Shown here piece by piece: positions 9,812 through 21,485 of a stretch of 64,000 nt of DNA (positions within the stretch are counted from its first letter, which is position 1; each line of letters starts with the position of its first letter). Under the pieces are notes generated by a model. The model was not told the origin of the DNA. It worked only from the letters and a program-made list of their open reading frames with translations, and did no database searches. A program made the position numbers and the translations under genes. This DNA is from Zelonia costaricensis. Its lineage: Eukaryota > Euglenozoa > Kinetoplastea > Trypanosomatida > Trypanosomatidae. The stretch lies in the NCBI GenBank assembly GCA_030849075.1, contig JASAOO010003530.1, positions 1 through 64,000 on the forward strand. The letters are read 5' to 3'.

Positions 9812-12800
9812 TGAGGCAGGAGAGGTGGAAAAGGAGGAGGTCGATGGCGCCGCGGAGTGCACAGAAGACGTGGGGGAGTCGCGTGCGGGGCTTCTCGGCC
9901 TGGCCACGGCGCCCAATCCCGAGAGCGAGGGCCCGGCGAAGGAGGAAGAGGGGCGCGCCGCCACCTTCTCTGTCGCGTGCGTCGGCGATGGGTCGAGCTG
10001 CTCGAGAGGCCGTGGCCGGCGTCGTTGCCGCTCCGCTGCCTCTCGCGGCGTCACCGCCAGCGGGTGCTCACCGACGACGGGCAGTCGCGCATCAGCCACG
10101 GCAGCAGCAGTTGCTGCAAGTGACGAGGACTGCTCCTGCCGCTCGCGATGGCCGCCGTGGTGTCGCCTGACGCGCCGATGCACGGCTTGCCCCGCCCCCT
10201 TCCCCTCCTCCTCTGCCACCGCCGCTCTCGAGCCGGGTGCGACAGCTTCCACCTCGGACGACGCGGTGAGGAGAAGCGGCGCTGCGCGCTGCAGCTGCTG
10301 GCCACCACGTGCCAGCCGCCAGAGCACCGCCGTGAGCATCGCGCTGACGTTCGAGGTGGCGTTGGCCATCGCGCGGCGGCTCTCGTGGCTGACGCGGCCG
10401 CCCCCACTGCCTGCGCCGTCGCCGTCTCCGTCCACCTCCTCGCGCGCGATGTCGCGCAGATGGGCGGCGGGGCACACGCACACGCAGTGCGGCCACCGGT
10501 ACGCCCCGAGCCCACCCCCATCGCCCCCGCTCCCCGACAGCGCGGACGGCGGCGTGCACGGCGACGAGGAGGAGGCCGTCAGAGGCGTGTGCGGCCACGG
10601 TTCACGCAAGACGCCCTCGCCGCACACGAGGCACTTGGAGCCGAACAGGCAGGACAGCACGAGGGAGGCCGTGTAGCCGTGATCGCCGAAGTACAAGCGG
10701 GGATCCACACGGGCGAGCGTGTACGGCGCCACGTGCACCGTACACGGCCAGTCCTCCTCGGCCCACACCTGCGGCGCGTCGTCGAGCACCGCCACACTGC
10801 GCGGCTTCGGCAGGCGGTTCGCGACGTCCGACCACGCCGGTGCCCGCCACGCACAACGCGCCGCCGCCATGGCCGGTGCATCCACCACCGACCGCAGCAC
10901 ACGGCAGATCACCTTGTGGCACCGCGACAGCCGCTCCGCCGCGCTCGCACTTGTCGCCGGCGCGGATGTCGACACCAGAGCTCCGGTGTCGGCGTCGATG
11001 CCGCAGCGCCGCGCTGCGCGAGTGCCGGTTCCGTCGCCTGCGCTCTCGCTTTCGCAATCGGCACCGACCACGACGGGCCCCGCGGTGGCGGCGGCGGCGT
11101 CTTGTCCGCTGCCCGCGGTCTCCTCCTCGTCCTCGCTCATCCAGCGCAGCATCTCGTCCGCCGTCACCACGGTGCTGTGCCAGTCGGGGAAGAGAATCCC
11201 GTGGGGGTCGAGCACCTGCCGCAGGATCGCCTCCGTGCGGGGGCGGGTCGACTTCGTCACGAGCACCATGGGTATGTTCCACTGGCGCGCTGCGTGGTAG
11301 AGGAACTGCCGCACACCGGGCCGCACATAGACGACATCCGTCAAGACGCGGGACGGCGACGGCGGCCGCGATGGCGGTGAGGTCGACGGCGCAGTCGCGT
11401 GCAGACCCGCCCCCAACGCGTCTGTGGTCGATGCGGAGGCTGCTGTCACCCCCGTGGCCACATACCGCACCGCTCCGCACTCCTCGTAGTGCAGCGTCAT
11501 GAGCCGCCGCCGCTGCGTCGCGGTGCGGCGCAGAAAGCGACGCAATAGCGGCTGAGGATGGGCAGTCGACGCCGTCGACGCCGCCGCCGCGGCAGCAGCA
11601 GCAGCAGTCGTGTCCCCCTCCGCGTCGGGCCTCTCGCCCTGGGTGAAGGGGTGCCCATCGTGCAACGCGGTGTCGCTGAGACCGGCTGACCGCCGCCGTG
11701 CGCCCCCAACTCCATCTCCGCTGCCGCGACGTGCGTGGCTCGACGAGCCGCGCGTCACCGCCCCCTGCGCGCAGACGCAGTCGTCGAAGAAGCTGGTGCC
11801 GCACACCGACGCGGCGAGTTCCGCTTCCGTCAAGCACGTCGCGTCGTTTGTGCCGAGGCGAAAGGGGGCTCGGTTGAACCGTGCCGAGGACGGGGCCGAC
11901 GGCGCCGTGGCGACCCGGCAGAGCAGGCAGGGGTTGCGCGTGCGTCGCCTCACGCTGTCCTCAGCCCCGTCCTTGCCGTCCCCCGCAAGCCTTGCCGCCC
12001 CTTCCTCCTCTATTCCCGCTCCACTCGCAGCGTCCATGGCGTGACGCACGTGGAAGAGGTGCCGGTGCCGCTCCGCCGCAGTGCGTACCGTCACGGCGTT
12101 GTCGATCAGCGTGCGGTCCATGTCGACCAGCACCGCCTTCTCCTCCCGCAGGTGCCGCCACAGGGGGGCCACGTAGTGGGAGAAGCCCTCCACGGCGTAC
12201 ACGGTGCGCTGCACCACCTCATGGGCTGCGGCACGCGGGGGTGTCGACTGCCGCCGGCGACGAAGCTGCGACCGGCCCCGCGCGCCCTCCGCTCCTCCCC
12301 CGCCCTCTTCACCCTCGGCCTCCGCCTCCGTCCCTTCATCGTCCGTACCGCCACGGCCGCCCTCAGAGGCGAGGTCCGCCTCCCCAGTGACGCGCGATGG
12401 CACGAGCGTGACGGTCGCGATGGGGCGGCCATGCGCGCTGTCGACGAGGAGGCAGTCCAGCCGCTGCGACCGAGCCAGTCGAAACTCGCTCTTGAGCAGC
12501 TCGCACCTCCACTGCTGCTGGTCGTTCGCCGGCAGGGTCGGCCAGTGCCGGCGCGGCTCACGTGGCGCCCCGTCGCCGGGGTCGCTGTCCGGCGCCTCGG
12601 GGCGCACCACATCTCCCTGCAGCCACTGCACGGCACCGCTTGCGCCGAGGTGCTGGTGCGTGTCGAAGGCGAAGGGGTTGCGCCCGTCGCGCGACAGGGT
12701 GCCGGTGGGGACAGGGAACGTGCAGGCCTGCGCCGCCGCCATCCACGGGCGCACCGGCGTCAGCCACGTACTCGCTGGTGCTGACGTCGCCGCCGTGGTG

Positions 12801-15800
12801 CACAAGGGCAACTCCACCGCCGTGCCGCCGCTGCTGCTGCCACCACCCATGCCCGGCGCGTGCGCGGACGGTGCAGGAGCAGCTGCAGAAAAGGGCGAGG
12901 GGTAGCGCTGATGCAGCACATCGTGGTAGCCGGCGTGGGCGCGGCTCTCCCGCACTGCGCACACGACCAGCTCCGTGGCCTCGTGCAGGGCTTCCGCGAG
13001 CAGCTCCCGGCCGCGTGCGTTGACGGAGAGGGAGGGCGGCAGTTGCGGTGGGGTTGTCGTCGGCGAAGGCAGGATCGGTTCGGTGTCCTCTTCGACGCCG
13101 CTGGCACTGCTGCCGCTGTTGCTGCGGCACGAACTCGCCCCCGAGCTCGCCCCCGCGCCGCACACCGAAGCGTCGGCGTCGGCGTCGGCGCCCGGCGCCC
13201 CGTGCCGCGCTCGCCGCCGCCTCCGCTGCTCCTCTGCGTGCTGCCGCCGCTGCCGCTTGCGCTGACGCTGCGCAGCCGACCGCGTCGCCGCCGCCGCGCC
13301 CGTCGCCTCGTCCGTGAACTGGATGGTGCCGACACGGCACTGCAGGAGGCACAAGGGGAGCCGCACGCGAAACCCCCCGGCAGCCGCTCCAGATTCTCTG
13401 TGTGTGGTGGCGGGGGTGCTGTCGGTGGAGGGGCTCAACGCCCACCGTGGCGAGTGCCCCTGTGCGTTGGTGGGAGATGTCGTCACTGCTGGCCCGCCAC
13501 TGACGGACAACGGGGGCACTGGCGCGCTGGAGGGGTCGCCCGCCACAGTCGGTGCGTAAGTGCGGCGCTCACCGTTATCCTTCTCGTCGTGTCGCTGCAC
13601 GGAGGCCGCAAGATGGCTCTTGTCGCCTTCCTCGTTCCCGGTGGCAGCCTCGGCTGCCTCGGCTGTCCACCGCTGCGTCCAGGTGCGGTCGAGGTACGCG
13701 CTGCGGTCCTGCCCACGCAGACTCCAAAACTGCAGGCGGGCGTATAGCTCCGCGGCGAACGCCATGTCGCCTTCGGACGGCTCTACAACAGGTGAGGGTG
13801 GGGCGGAGCTGGCCGCGTGTGTGTCCGTGAAGCCAGTCGCGTCGGCCCGGTCGCTGCCTCCTTCCCCGCACCAAGTGGGCAGCGCGGCCGCATCGCGCTC
13901 TCCACGCCGACCCCCACCATGTGACCCCGGCGACGGCGGCAGTGCGCGACGAGGCGAGAGAGGGGACGGAGACGCCGATGCAGCTGCACCGCGACCGCCG
14001 CTGCCGCCGCGGGTGCGCCGCTCCTGCCCGCTACCCGGCGGCAGGAGCACCTGCTGCTCGAAGCAGGTCATGGGAACGTCGGCGCGCGGCCCGGCGCGCC
14101 ACACCGCCGACGCTCCGCCCGCCTCCTCGTCGCGCCGTGTGGGCGCAGTGTCATCAACGGTCGCGGCGAACGGGACGGCAGTGGTCGCGGCTGCAGACCC
14201 GGCGGCGTCAGAGCCGGCAGCTCCGTCCTCGCACGTGCAGCTGCAGAAGGGTGAGTGCATGACGACGTACGTCTGTGTGTCCGCCTCACCAAACGCGTCC
14301 TCCTCCTCCTCCTCCGCACCTTCACCGGCCCCTGCAGGGCCGCCGTACAGATGTGCGCCGCCTCCGGGGGTGCTGTGGTCGCCGCGCGAAGACGCCGACG
14401 GCGTGCGTGAGGCGGCCGAGAAGGGCGGCCCCGTCGGACCGCCCCCCACCCGTGCGGCCCCTACTCCAGCCGCGCGCGCTCTGCCATGCGGGTCAGCCAC
14501 GGCATCGGCATAGAGGGGCGGCGGTGGACTTGGTGGTCGGGCCGCACACGGCTGGGCATACAGAGACTTCGCGGGGGACGACAGTAGCGAGACGGAGCCG
14601 TGTCGAGCAGCCCACTGCGTTTGCGTGGACGGCGGCAGAGTCATGGCCGAGCACGGTGGCGCTGCACTGCCTGGCACCGCGCCGCATGAGGCGGGAGACA
14701 GGGTCGGTAGGGTGAGGGAGGTCATGGGGCGGGTACCTACGTGCGGGGTCTGCAAGGTCGGTGGCGCCGGTGGCACCCCCGCGTCCGCGTGACGTGGTGA
14801 CGGCAGCATCGGCGGCGGAGGCGAGCTGGACGCCGGCGTTGACGTGCCGCTGTCTTCGCTGGCGTTGCGCCGCAGTCGGTGGGCATCCAGTGTCGTCAGC
14901 GCGCTGATGCTCCCTCCGCCCGCACCCCCGCCACGGCCTGGAATCAGCGGCGAGCGCGGCGCGCGGGGGGCATGCGGGTCGAGACGCTGTAAAGGCGCGA
15001 GGCTGCCACGGGAGCGGCGCGGTGCCGAGCCCCACGTTGGCGACGGCGTCGGGGGCGTCGGCGAGAGCACGTGCGAGGGGGCCGCATTCAGCACCGCGAT
15101 GGCATCACGCCCGAGGGCACCGACTGTGCAGCCTCCCCGTCCAAGCTCGCTCTCCCTCTTCTTCGCCTTTGCCAGCACGTCACGTTGCCGCTGCCCCTCC
15201 TCGCCCACCTCCCGGGCGCTGCCGCACGAAGGGGTGGACAATGCAGAGTCGGACAATGCGCCATCGCACGATGCAGAGGCCGACAGCGACGAGCGTGAGT
15301 CGCCGTCCCCGGCCACCTCGCGCAGCAGGGCGTGCGTGTCGTAGCAGCGCACGAAGATAAACTTGTGATTGCCAAAGCAGAAGGCCGCGTGTGTGCAGGC
15401 TCCTACTGCGCGGCGCGCAATCACCACGTAGAAGAGACCCGAGAACTCGGCACAGCCGCTGCCGCGCGGCAGCTGCGGCGGCTGCGGTGGCGGCGCTGCC
15501 CCATCCGCGTGGTGTGGCCTCGTGCGTTGCTCATCGTCTTCACTGCGGACGTGCTGGGCGACGAGGACGCAGCGGGACATGACGGAGAAGGCGCAGTGCG
15601 TTGGGTCGAAGGTCATACACGCCTGCACAAACGACTGCAGCGGCAGTGGGACGGCGAGCGAGGCGTCGGACACAAGAGATGCCAAGACGTCCTCCCACAT
15701 GGCCGAGCGCGGTGGCGCGTCCGGCACATTCCGTGGTTCTCTGCGCGAGGTGCCGCTGCGTGACGGCGGCGGTGCGGCGGCAGCTGGCTGCGCACCACCG

Positions 15801-17563
15801 CCCGTCACGTGCTCGCGGGCTTCACCGTGAGCGCTCCTCTCCACGCTGGGCAGCCCCGCGCTGTCCTCCTCGTCGATGACGCCCGTGCCATCGGGTGAGG
15901 GAATCGAGAGACCTTGTGCGGCAGCGGTGGGCGCGGCGGCAGTGCCCGCCTGCCGCGGCGACGGCGAGCTGCGGTGACGCTTCACGGGCCGCGGCGGCGA
16001 CAGCGGCGGCAGCGAGTGCGTGTCGGTGCCCGTGTCCGCGGCGCCGCGGTGCGTCTCTGAGTGGGCAGCGGGAGGTGCGAGGCTGAGGGAGCGCTGCGCC
16101 GCTAAAGCCGCGGCACCCGCGGTGGACGGTGGGGCGGGCACGGATGTGATGCGCGCTCGCCGCAGCACGCGGCGCAGCAGCGCGAGGTCGGCGGCGACCT
16201 GCGCAGCGGCCTGTCGCAGCCGTGCGTACCGCAGCGGCCCAACCCCTTGCAGAGACGGGCGCTGGCCCCCGGTCGAAGAAGAGAAAAGCGGTGGTGGGGC
16301 CCCATCACCGCCCGCAGCACCGTCCGTGCGAGGAGGCGATGACGTGCGACGTGCCCCACGCCGCGCCGCACTCGTGCCCGTGCCGCGGCGCACGGCGGCA
16401 AGCACCGGCGTCAGCCAGCGGTACAGCACCAGGTCGTTGAAGCTGCCCTCGACCGTGACGGCCAGGAACTGCTGGAACAGCGCGTTGAGCACGAGCTGGC
16501 GGACGTGCTCGACGTGTCGCCCCGCGGTGTCCTCCGCCTCCTGCGCATCGAGCCACAGCAGCGGCAGCGCCACTTGCAGAACTCCCCGGCGGCGTCGGCG
16601 CTCGTCGCGGCGGGCGGCGGCCGAGAGGCGCTGGCGGCGTGCGGCGGTGTTGGGGTCAGTGCCCGCACCCTCACCAGCACCATCACCGCCACCGCCGCGA
16701 CGTGCACGGCTTGCGCCTCGGCTACGCCGGCGGTGGGGCAGCAGTTCTTGCGTCACTTGCGCCGTTGACCGAGGAAGCGGCGGGAGGGGGTCGTGGGCAC
16801 GGCGCACGCGCCTCGCCGCACTACCGGCATCCACGCCCGTCGGGGCGGACGCAGCAGCAGCAGCGCTCGCAGTTTCCACAGAGGCCCTCGCGACAGCCAC
16901 GTCGGCCTGCGACCGGCTTCTAAAACGCCGCCGGGGGCGCGGCGCGCGAGGTGCACCGCTTGAGCTTCCACGCGCCGCCGCTTCACCACCCCCGCATTCG
17001 GCACTGCGTTGTCGGCGGCCGCGGTGCAACCTGGACGCTGAGAGAGCCCGAGCGGGATGGGCGGCATCGCGGCGGCGGCTCTGCTGCGTCTGGTGCATGG
17101 CCCACACGAGGGCGTGCTCGTACCGCGTGCGAGCCATCGCCGCCGCCGTGATGGCCTGCCACGCGCCGACGAGGCGGTGCGGGAGGTTCAGCAGCGCCTT
17201 CGTGTAGTCCGCTAGGAGGGTGGAGGCACTGCTCAGCTCAGCGAGGACGTAGCTGAAGACCTGCAGCCGGCGCGTGCTGACACGGAGGGGCGGTGCGGCG
17301 GTGTTCGAAGCAGCCACGGCATCGATCACACGCGGGCCAGGCCCATCTCGGTGCGCAAACGCCACCTCCTGCGCACTGTGCCATCCGGTACTGGCTGCGG
17401 CGCCGCGGTGTCGGGGTCGTGGCCAGCGCGTGACGAGGGTGCCAGGCTCGATAAGCCCGCTGTCGCTGCACTTGTTTGCGTCGGCAGTGTCAACCGCCTG
17501 CGCGGGGCCTGCGGCGCCGCCCTGCGGGGGCGACAAACAGGCGGACGGCGGTGTGCCCCTCAT
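8768..17563 (-). CDS. Giant FCP1-like (HAD/NIF-type) phosphatase domain protein
   Basis: A single 2931-residue frame. The recognisable part is an FCP1/SCP1-type HAD phosphatase core: VLVDMDRTLID with catalytic Asp1814 and Asp1816 (the DxDxT signature), a VYVRPGVRQFLYHAA segment, VLVTKS, and VLDDAPQVW with Asp2261-Asp2262, matching the DD motif of FCP1 proteins. FCP1 enzymes dephosphorylate the RNA polymerase II C-terminal domain. The core motifs lie about 450 residues apart, so the domain is split by long Ala/Ser/Gly-rich insertions. N-terminal of it are about 1800 residues with scattered ordered islands such as VFSYVLAELSSASTLLADY. The C-terminal 600 residues are mostly disordered, with a poly-Ser run coded at 9783-9812. 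No BRCT domain was recognised. The ATG at 17563 is first after the splice acceptor; upstream frame is CA-repeat leader. The fold call is good; the role is inferred. Confidence 0.85.
9783..9812 (-). repeat. GAC/GTC triplet tract encoding poly-Ser
   Basis: Ten GAC units on the plus strand; in the minus-strand frame of the giant gene they read as a poly-serine run. A candidate site for length variation between strains. Confidence 0.85.
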
Positions 17564-18919
17564 GCCTCGCAGTCGGCAACGAGACGGCACTCGCTGCGCG
17601 TGCGGAGCGGGGAAGCGGACGGCTAACCGAGTAGATGGAGATGAAAGAGGGAGAAAGAAAAGGAGCGGGACACGCCTCGCACGAACGCGAGACGACGTTA
17701 ACCGCTGTGGTGTGTGTGTGTGTGTGTGTGTGTGTGTCTGTGTGTTGATACAGATGCAGAGTAGACCTACGCGAGGAGACAGGAAAAGGGACCGGCGGAG
17801 GAGGAGCGGCAGAGGCAACAGCGCAGACAGCTTCGCCCTATCATCCTCACACGTGCACCCGTACCGTGGCCTGCGTTGAATGCTGCTCCCCCTCCCCCCC
17901 CTCTCCTGCCCAGACTGGTGCGCGTGCACAGGTGTGTGGTTGCGTGCCCGTTCCTTTTGTTCGTTGCCCGCCCCACTTCGCCGTATGCAAAAGGCAATTC
18001 AAGCAGAAGGGAAATCAAGGAAGTTCAACAGGGTGCGCTAGGGCGGCGGTGCGTGTACAAGGCGGGGGAAAGAGGAGTGAGGTGGTGGTGGAGAGTGTCG
18101 TGCTGCTGGTGCGTCCTGTGCGAGGCGTTTGTGTGTGTGTGGGAGGGGGGGGCCGTTTGATTGGATCGTGGAGGGAAGAAGGGGTTCGAGCGTCGAAACA
18201 TAAGAGAGAGAGGAGTGTGAGCCAACGCGCAGATCGCGGTCGAGCGGGAAACAGGCAGACTCTTTTTTTTTCAAAACCGCGTGGAGTCGACAGGCAGGCA
18301 GGCGCAGTGCATCGGCGGCGGTGTCCTCAGCGGGAGGTCCCCATGCACGTGCCTCCGCGCTCTCCAAAAGAAGAACACAGAGAGTCGCGGGATGAGCTTC
18401 GCGGCTCTCCCGTATTTTTCCCGAAGCGCCTCCCCTCCCCCCCCTGTTGTGCGTGCATCCGTTTTGCGTGGTAGCTGCGCACACGGGCACACTGACGTGG
18501 CCCCACTCGCCGTTCAAAAGCACAACTGCACGAAGGGAGAAACCACACAGAGCTTCAGAAAATGCCGAGAGGCGGCAGAGGGGGACGGGAGCGCGATGGA
18601 GCAGAATGAAGAAAACGGGAGGCTTCTAAATAGGGTATGCGCTTGATGCACGCAAGCGCGTGGGTGTCGACGCACGAGGTGGGGTGGAAGGGGAGGGTGG
18701 TGGTGAAGCGGTGTCTACAGCCGCATCGCATTCAAACTCGCACACACACACACACGCACGCACATAAATAGAGTGGCAAGAAGTCGCCCTCAGCGATCGG
18801 CAACAACTCAAGCCACTGCCAGCACTGCGCATGCCATCACACGTTAGCCATGACAAAAAGAACGAAAGTGAAAAACAAAAGCAAAAAGCGAGAAAGACGA
18901 TCTCGGGAGTGGGACTCCT
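17564..18919. other. Spacer between 810-residue gene and FCP1-like gene
   Basis: Holds the leader of the giant gene with a TG tract at about 17711-17737 and CA runs near 18739-18765. No coding sequence is supported. The right part should be the 3' UTR of the next upstream gene. Confidence 0.6.
17623..17665 (-). promoter_or_regulatory. Putative trans-splice acceptor for FCP1-like gene
   Basis: The minus-strand pyrimidine tract at about 17641-17665 is followed by its first AG at 17624-17623. The resulting leader of 59 nt has no ATG before the chosen start at 17563. Confidence 0.5.
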
Positions 18920-21352
18920 TCAAAACGGCTCAGCGCCGTCGAAGCCTGGCTTGAAGAGCACACTCACTTTCAACATCATCGCCGCACAGGGCCGGCCTTG
19001 CGGGGTGTGCGTCGCGGCTGTGGACGCGGCAGGGGGAGGCGGGAGCGGCAAGTAGACAACCTTGTAGAAGGCCTTGGGTCGCACGACTCCGTCGTCGTCG
19101 GCCTCGTCACGCGCTGCCTTGCCGCCACGAGAAGAAAGCGCTTGCGGCGGCGGCGGCCCGTTCCTACGGTGTGTCGCCACTCGCGCATGTGCACACGTGC
19201 CGTGAGGCGCCTCATCGCCGTCGACGCCGTCACCCGCGGCGTTGTCACTACTTTCCTCCTCGGCTCCACATGCCGTCACGGCAGTGGTGAGCGGCACCCC
19301 CTCCCCGTCGCAGCCCGTCTCCTCCTCACTCTCGTGCGCGCTGTCGGGCCGGCCCCGCATCCACGACAAGATCGACGGGCTCAGCAGGCGACTGAGATGC
19401 AGGCGAACACAGTAGGCGCCATCGACCTCGCCACACGTGACGCCGGCGCCCCCGGCGAGGGACGAGGCGGAGGAGGCCGTTGCCATGGCAGAGCTTCTCT
19501 TGCTCAGCCGCAGGCCCGATGCCCTGGCCGACACTTTGCCACTCCGGGACGGTGACATGTTGTGCGCGTCCGGCGGGGTGGGGGTGCGGGTGCGTCGGCT
19601 GCTCTCGCTGTCGTTTCCAGAGGCGTCCTCGGCGTGGTGGGGCTTGCGCAGCGAGCCGAACAGGGACCCGCCGAGTCGCTCGAAGAACGCACCGACGGCG
19701 TTGGGAGCCCCGCCGCGGCTCTCGCGCTCACCCCGGCTGCTGCTGCTGCCACCACCGTCGCCGCCACGACCACCTCTTTGGCGGGCGGAGGTCAGGGTGG
19801 TGGTGCTTCCGGCGGTCTGGCGCTCCTGGCGCAGCGCGGCTGGGGAGGCCAGGCGCACAATCACGCAGTCCTCCTCCTCCGCCTCCGCCGTCGCCGCCGC
19901 CGCATGCGCATCGATGATGCTGTTGGCGTGTTCACCCTTGTGTGATGCCGCTGCGCTCTGCTGCCAGCGCTCGCGGGCCGCGGCATCGCGCAGCTCGAAG
20001 GCGGTTCGCGTGCGCACCTGCACCGCAGCATCGGGGAAGCAGAAGCGCTGCGACAGCGGGTACGCGGCGGTGGTGAGCGGCGGGGCGGAGGTTTGCAGGG
20101 CCGTCCGCGCCGCACGCAGCGTTGCGCTGCCACCACCACCACTGCCGCCGCCGTCGGTGCGCAGCATCAGCGAGTTGAATGGGAACATGTACGCGTACCA
20201 GGCAGACATGAAGGCCGACATGGAAGCGTCCGCGTCGGTCATGGTGGGGTCCGCTGGCGGGTGGGGGCGGCAGCCGGCCCACGCGATGGACGAGCGGGCC
20301 GTGAGGTCGTTACGCAGCAGTGCGACGCGCTGCAGACTTCGCAGCTGACTGCGTGAGACGTGGGGGCGCACGGGCGGCGCAAGGACACAGCTGATGCGCG
20401 GCGCTGCAGTGTGAGCTGACGACGTAGCATGCGGCGCCACGGCGGCCAGGTCGACCTTTTCGTTGGGCAAGGTCGCCGCCAGCTCTCCGCGCTCGAGGTC
20501 GGCAGACGCGCACGACGACATCGACGATGTTTGCGGCACGGACCGCGATGCGGCGGAGGGGCTCGTGGGGGCAATCACCTCCCACTGCACCACAGATGGC
20601 GTGCGTGCTAAGGATGCGGCTGGGGGTGTTGTGTCCGCCGCCGTGGGGGTGGCGCCGTGACTGGAGGTGCGCAAGTGCAGCAGCCCCTTCCGGCGACTAC
20701 TGGCATTGTCGCTGGCGCTGCTACCAACTTCGCCACCGGCGTCGCCGCCTCCTCGTCGGCGCGATGCCGCGGCGGTGGGGGTAAGGCTCAACGAGGGACT
20801 TGCGAGCTGTTGTGGGGTGCAGCCGTTGCTCACCGACGATGGCGTGACCGACGCTGTGGCGGTCTGTGCGGCCGCTGCAGAGCTGCGCCGCGCCGCCGCC
20901 TCCACATCGATAACGTGTAGTGCCCCCTTATACGCGATAGTCAGCGACGGCGGCGGCGCGGCCTCGACGAGCGCGTACGCGACGGAGGTATTGATGGAGT
21001 CCACGAGATGCGTCAGGGCCGGCGGCGGCGTTTCGGAGGCGGACGTCACGGGTGTGACACCCGGACTGTGCAGGTGGTGCGTTCGGAGAGCCTGGCCGCG
21101 TGGGATCGGGGCCTCCTGGTCACCGCGCGTGGCCCCGCTGCGGCTTGAGGGCGAGACGCGCGTGGCGGGGCTCGAGGCGGCGCTGGTCGAGTAGGCGGGA
21201 GAGGAGGACACGGTGAGGGGGCTGTGTGAGGACTCCGTGAAAGGCGGGACATGCGACCAGTCGGCTGGGGTGTCGGCAAGGTGAAACTCCGGGAAGATCC
21301 CGATGACGGACTCCACCCCGATGTACACCGTGCCGCGAATGCACTGCGCCAT
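18920..21352 (-). CDS. Conserved-looking protein of unknown function, 810 residues
   Basis: I do not recognise this protein. It begins MAQCIRGTVYIGVESVIG and alternates ordered, mostly beta-like islands with Ser/Ala/Thr/Pro-rich linkers. Islands include YALVEAAPPPSLTIAYKGAL early on, YPLSQRFCFPDAAVQVRTRT in the middle, CVIVRLASPAAL, and a final island around FYKVVYLPLPPPP and MMLKVSVLFKPGFDG close to the C-terminus. No clear transmembrane segment or catalytic motif is visible. The ATG at 21352 is the first after the predicted acceptor at 21456-21457; the open frame further upstream lacks any supporting acceptor. Coding potential is inferred from length, composition and the contrast between ordered islands and linkers. 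Confidence 0.8.
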   Translation of the reverse strand: MAQCIRGTVYIGVESVIGIFPEFHLADTPADWSHVPPFTESSHSPLTVSSSPAYSTSAASSPATRVSPSSRSGATRGDQEAPIPRGQALRTHHLHSPGVTPVTSASETPPPALTHLVDSINTSVAYALVEAAPPPSLTIAYKGALHVIDVEAAARRSSAAAAQTATASVTPSSVSNGCTPQQLASPSLSLTPTAAASRRRGGGDAGGEVGSSASDNASSRRKGLLHLRTSSHGATPTAADTTPPAASLARTPSVVQWEVIAPTSPSAASRSVPQTSSMSSCASADLERGELAATLPNEKVDLAAVAPHATSSAHTAAPRISCVLAPPVRPHVSRSQLRSLQRVALLRNDLTARSSIAWAGCRPHPPADPTMTDADASMSAFMSAWYAYMFPFNSLMLRTDGGGSGGGGSATLRAARTALQTSAPPLTTAAYPLSQRFCFPDAAVQVRTRTAFELRDAAARERWQQSAAASHKGEHANSIIDAHAAAATAEAEEEDCVIVRLASPAALRQERQTAGSTTTLTSARQRGGRGGDGGGSSSSRGERESRGGAPNAVGAFFERLGGSLFGSLRKPHHAEDASGNDSESSRRTRTPTPPDAHNMSPSRSGKVSARASGLRLSKRSSAMATASSASSLAGGAGVTCGEVDGAYCVRLHLSRLLSPSILSWMRGRPDSAHESEEETGCDGEGVPLTTAVTACGAEEESSDNAAGDGVDGDEAPHGTCAHARVATHRRNGPPPPQALSSRGGKAARDEADDDGVVRPKAFYKVVYLPLPPPPAASTAATHTPQGRPCAAMMLKVSVLFKPGFDGAEPF

Positions 21353-21455
21353 TGCCAGGGCAGAGAGAGAAAGAAAAAAAGAATTGGAGGCGAGCGCGAG
21401 GAGAGAACGATGGAGCCGCTGTAGGCGAGCGAGACGGGTTTCCGTCGAGCTCGCA

Positions 21456-21485
21456 CTGACGCACGAGCGAGAGAGAGCAACAGGG
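21456..21485 (-). promoter_or_regulatory. Putative trans-splice acceptor for the 810-residue gene
   Basis: A CT-rich minus-strand tract (about 21465-21485) is followed by AG at 21457-21456. The leader of about 103 nt contains no ATG before 21352. Confidence 0.4.
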
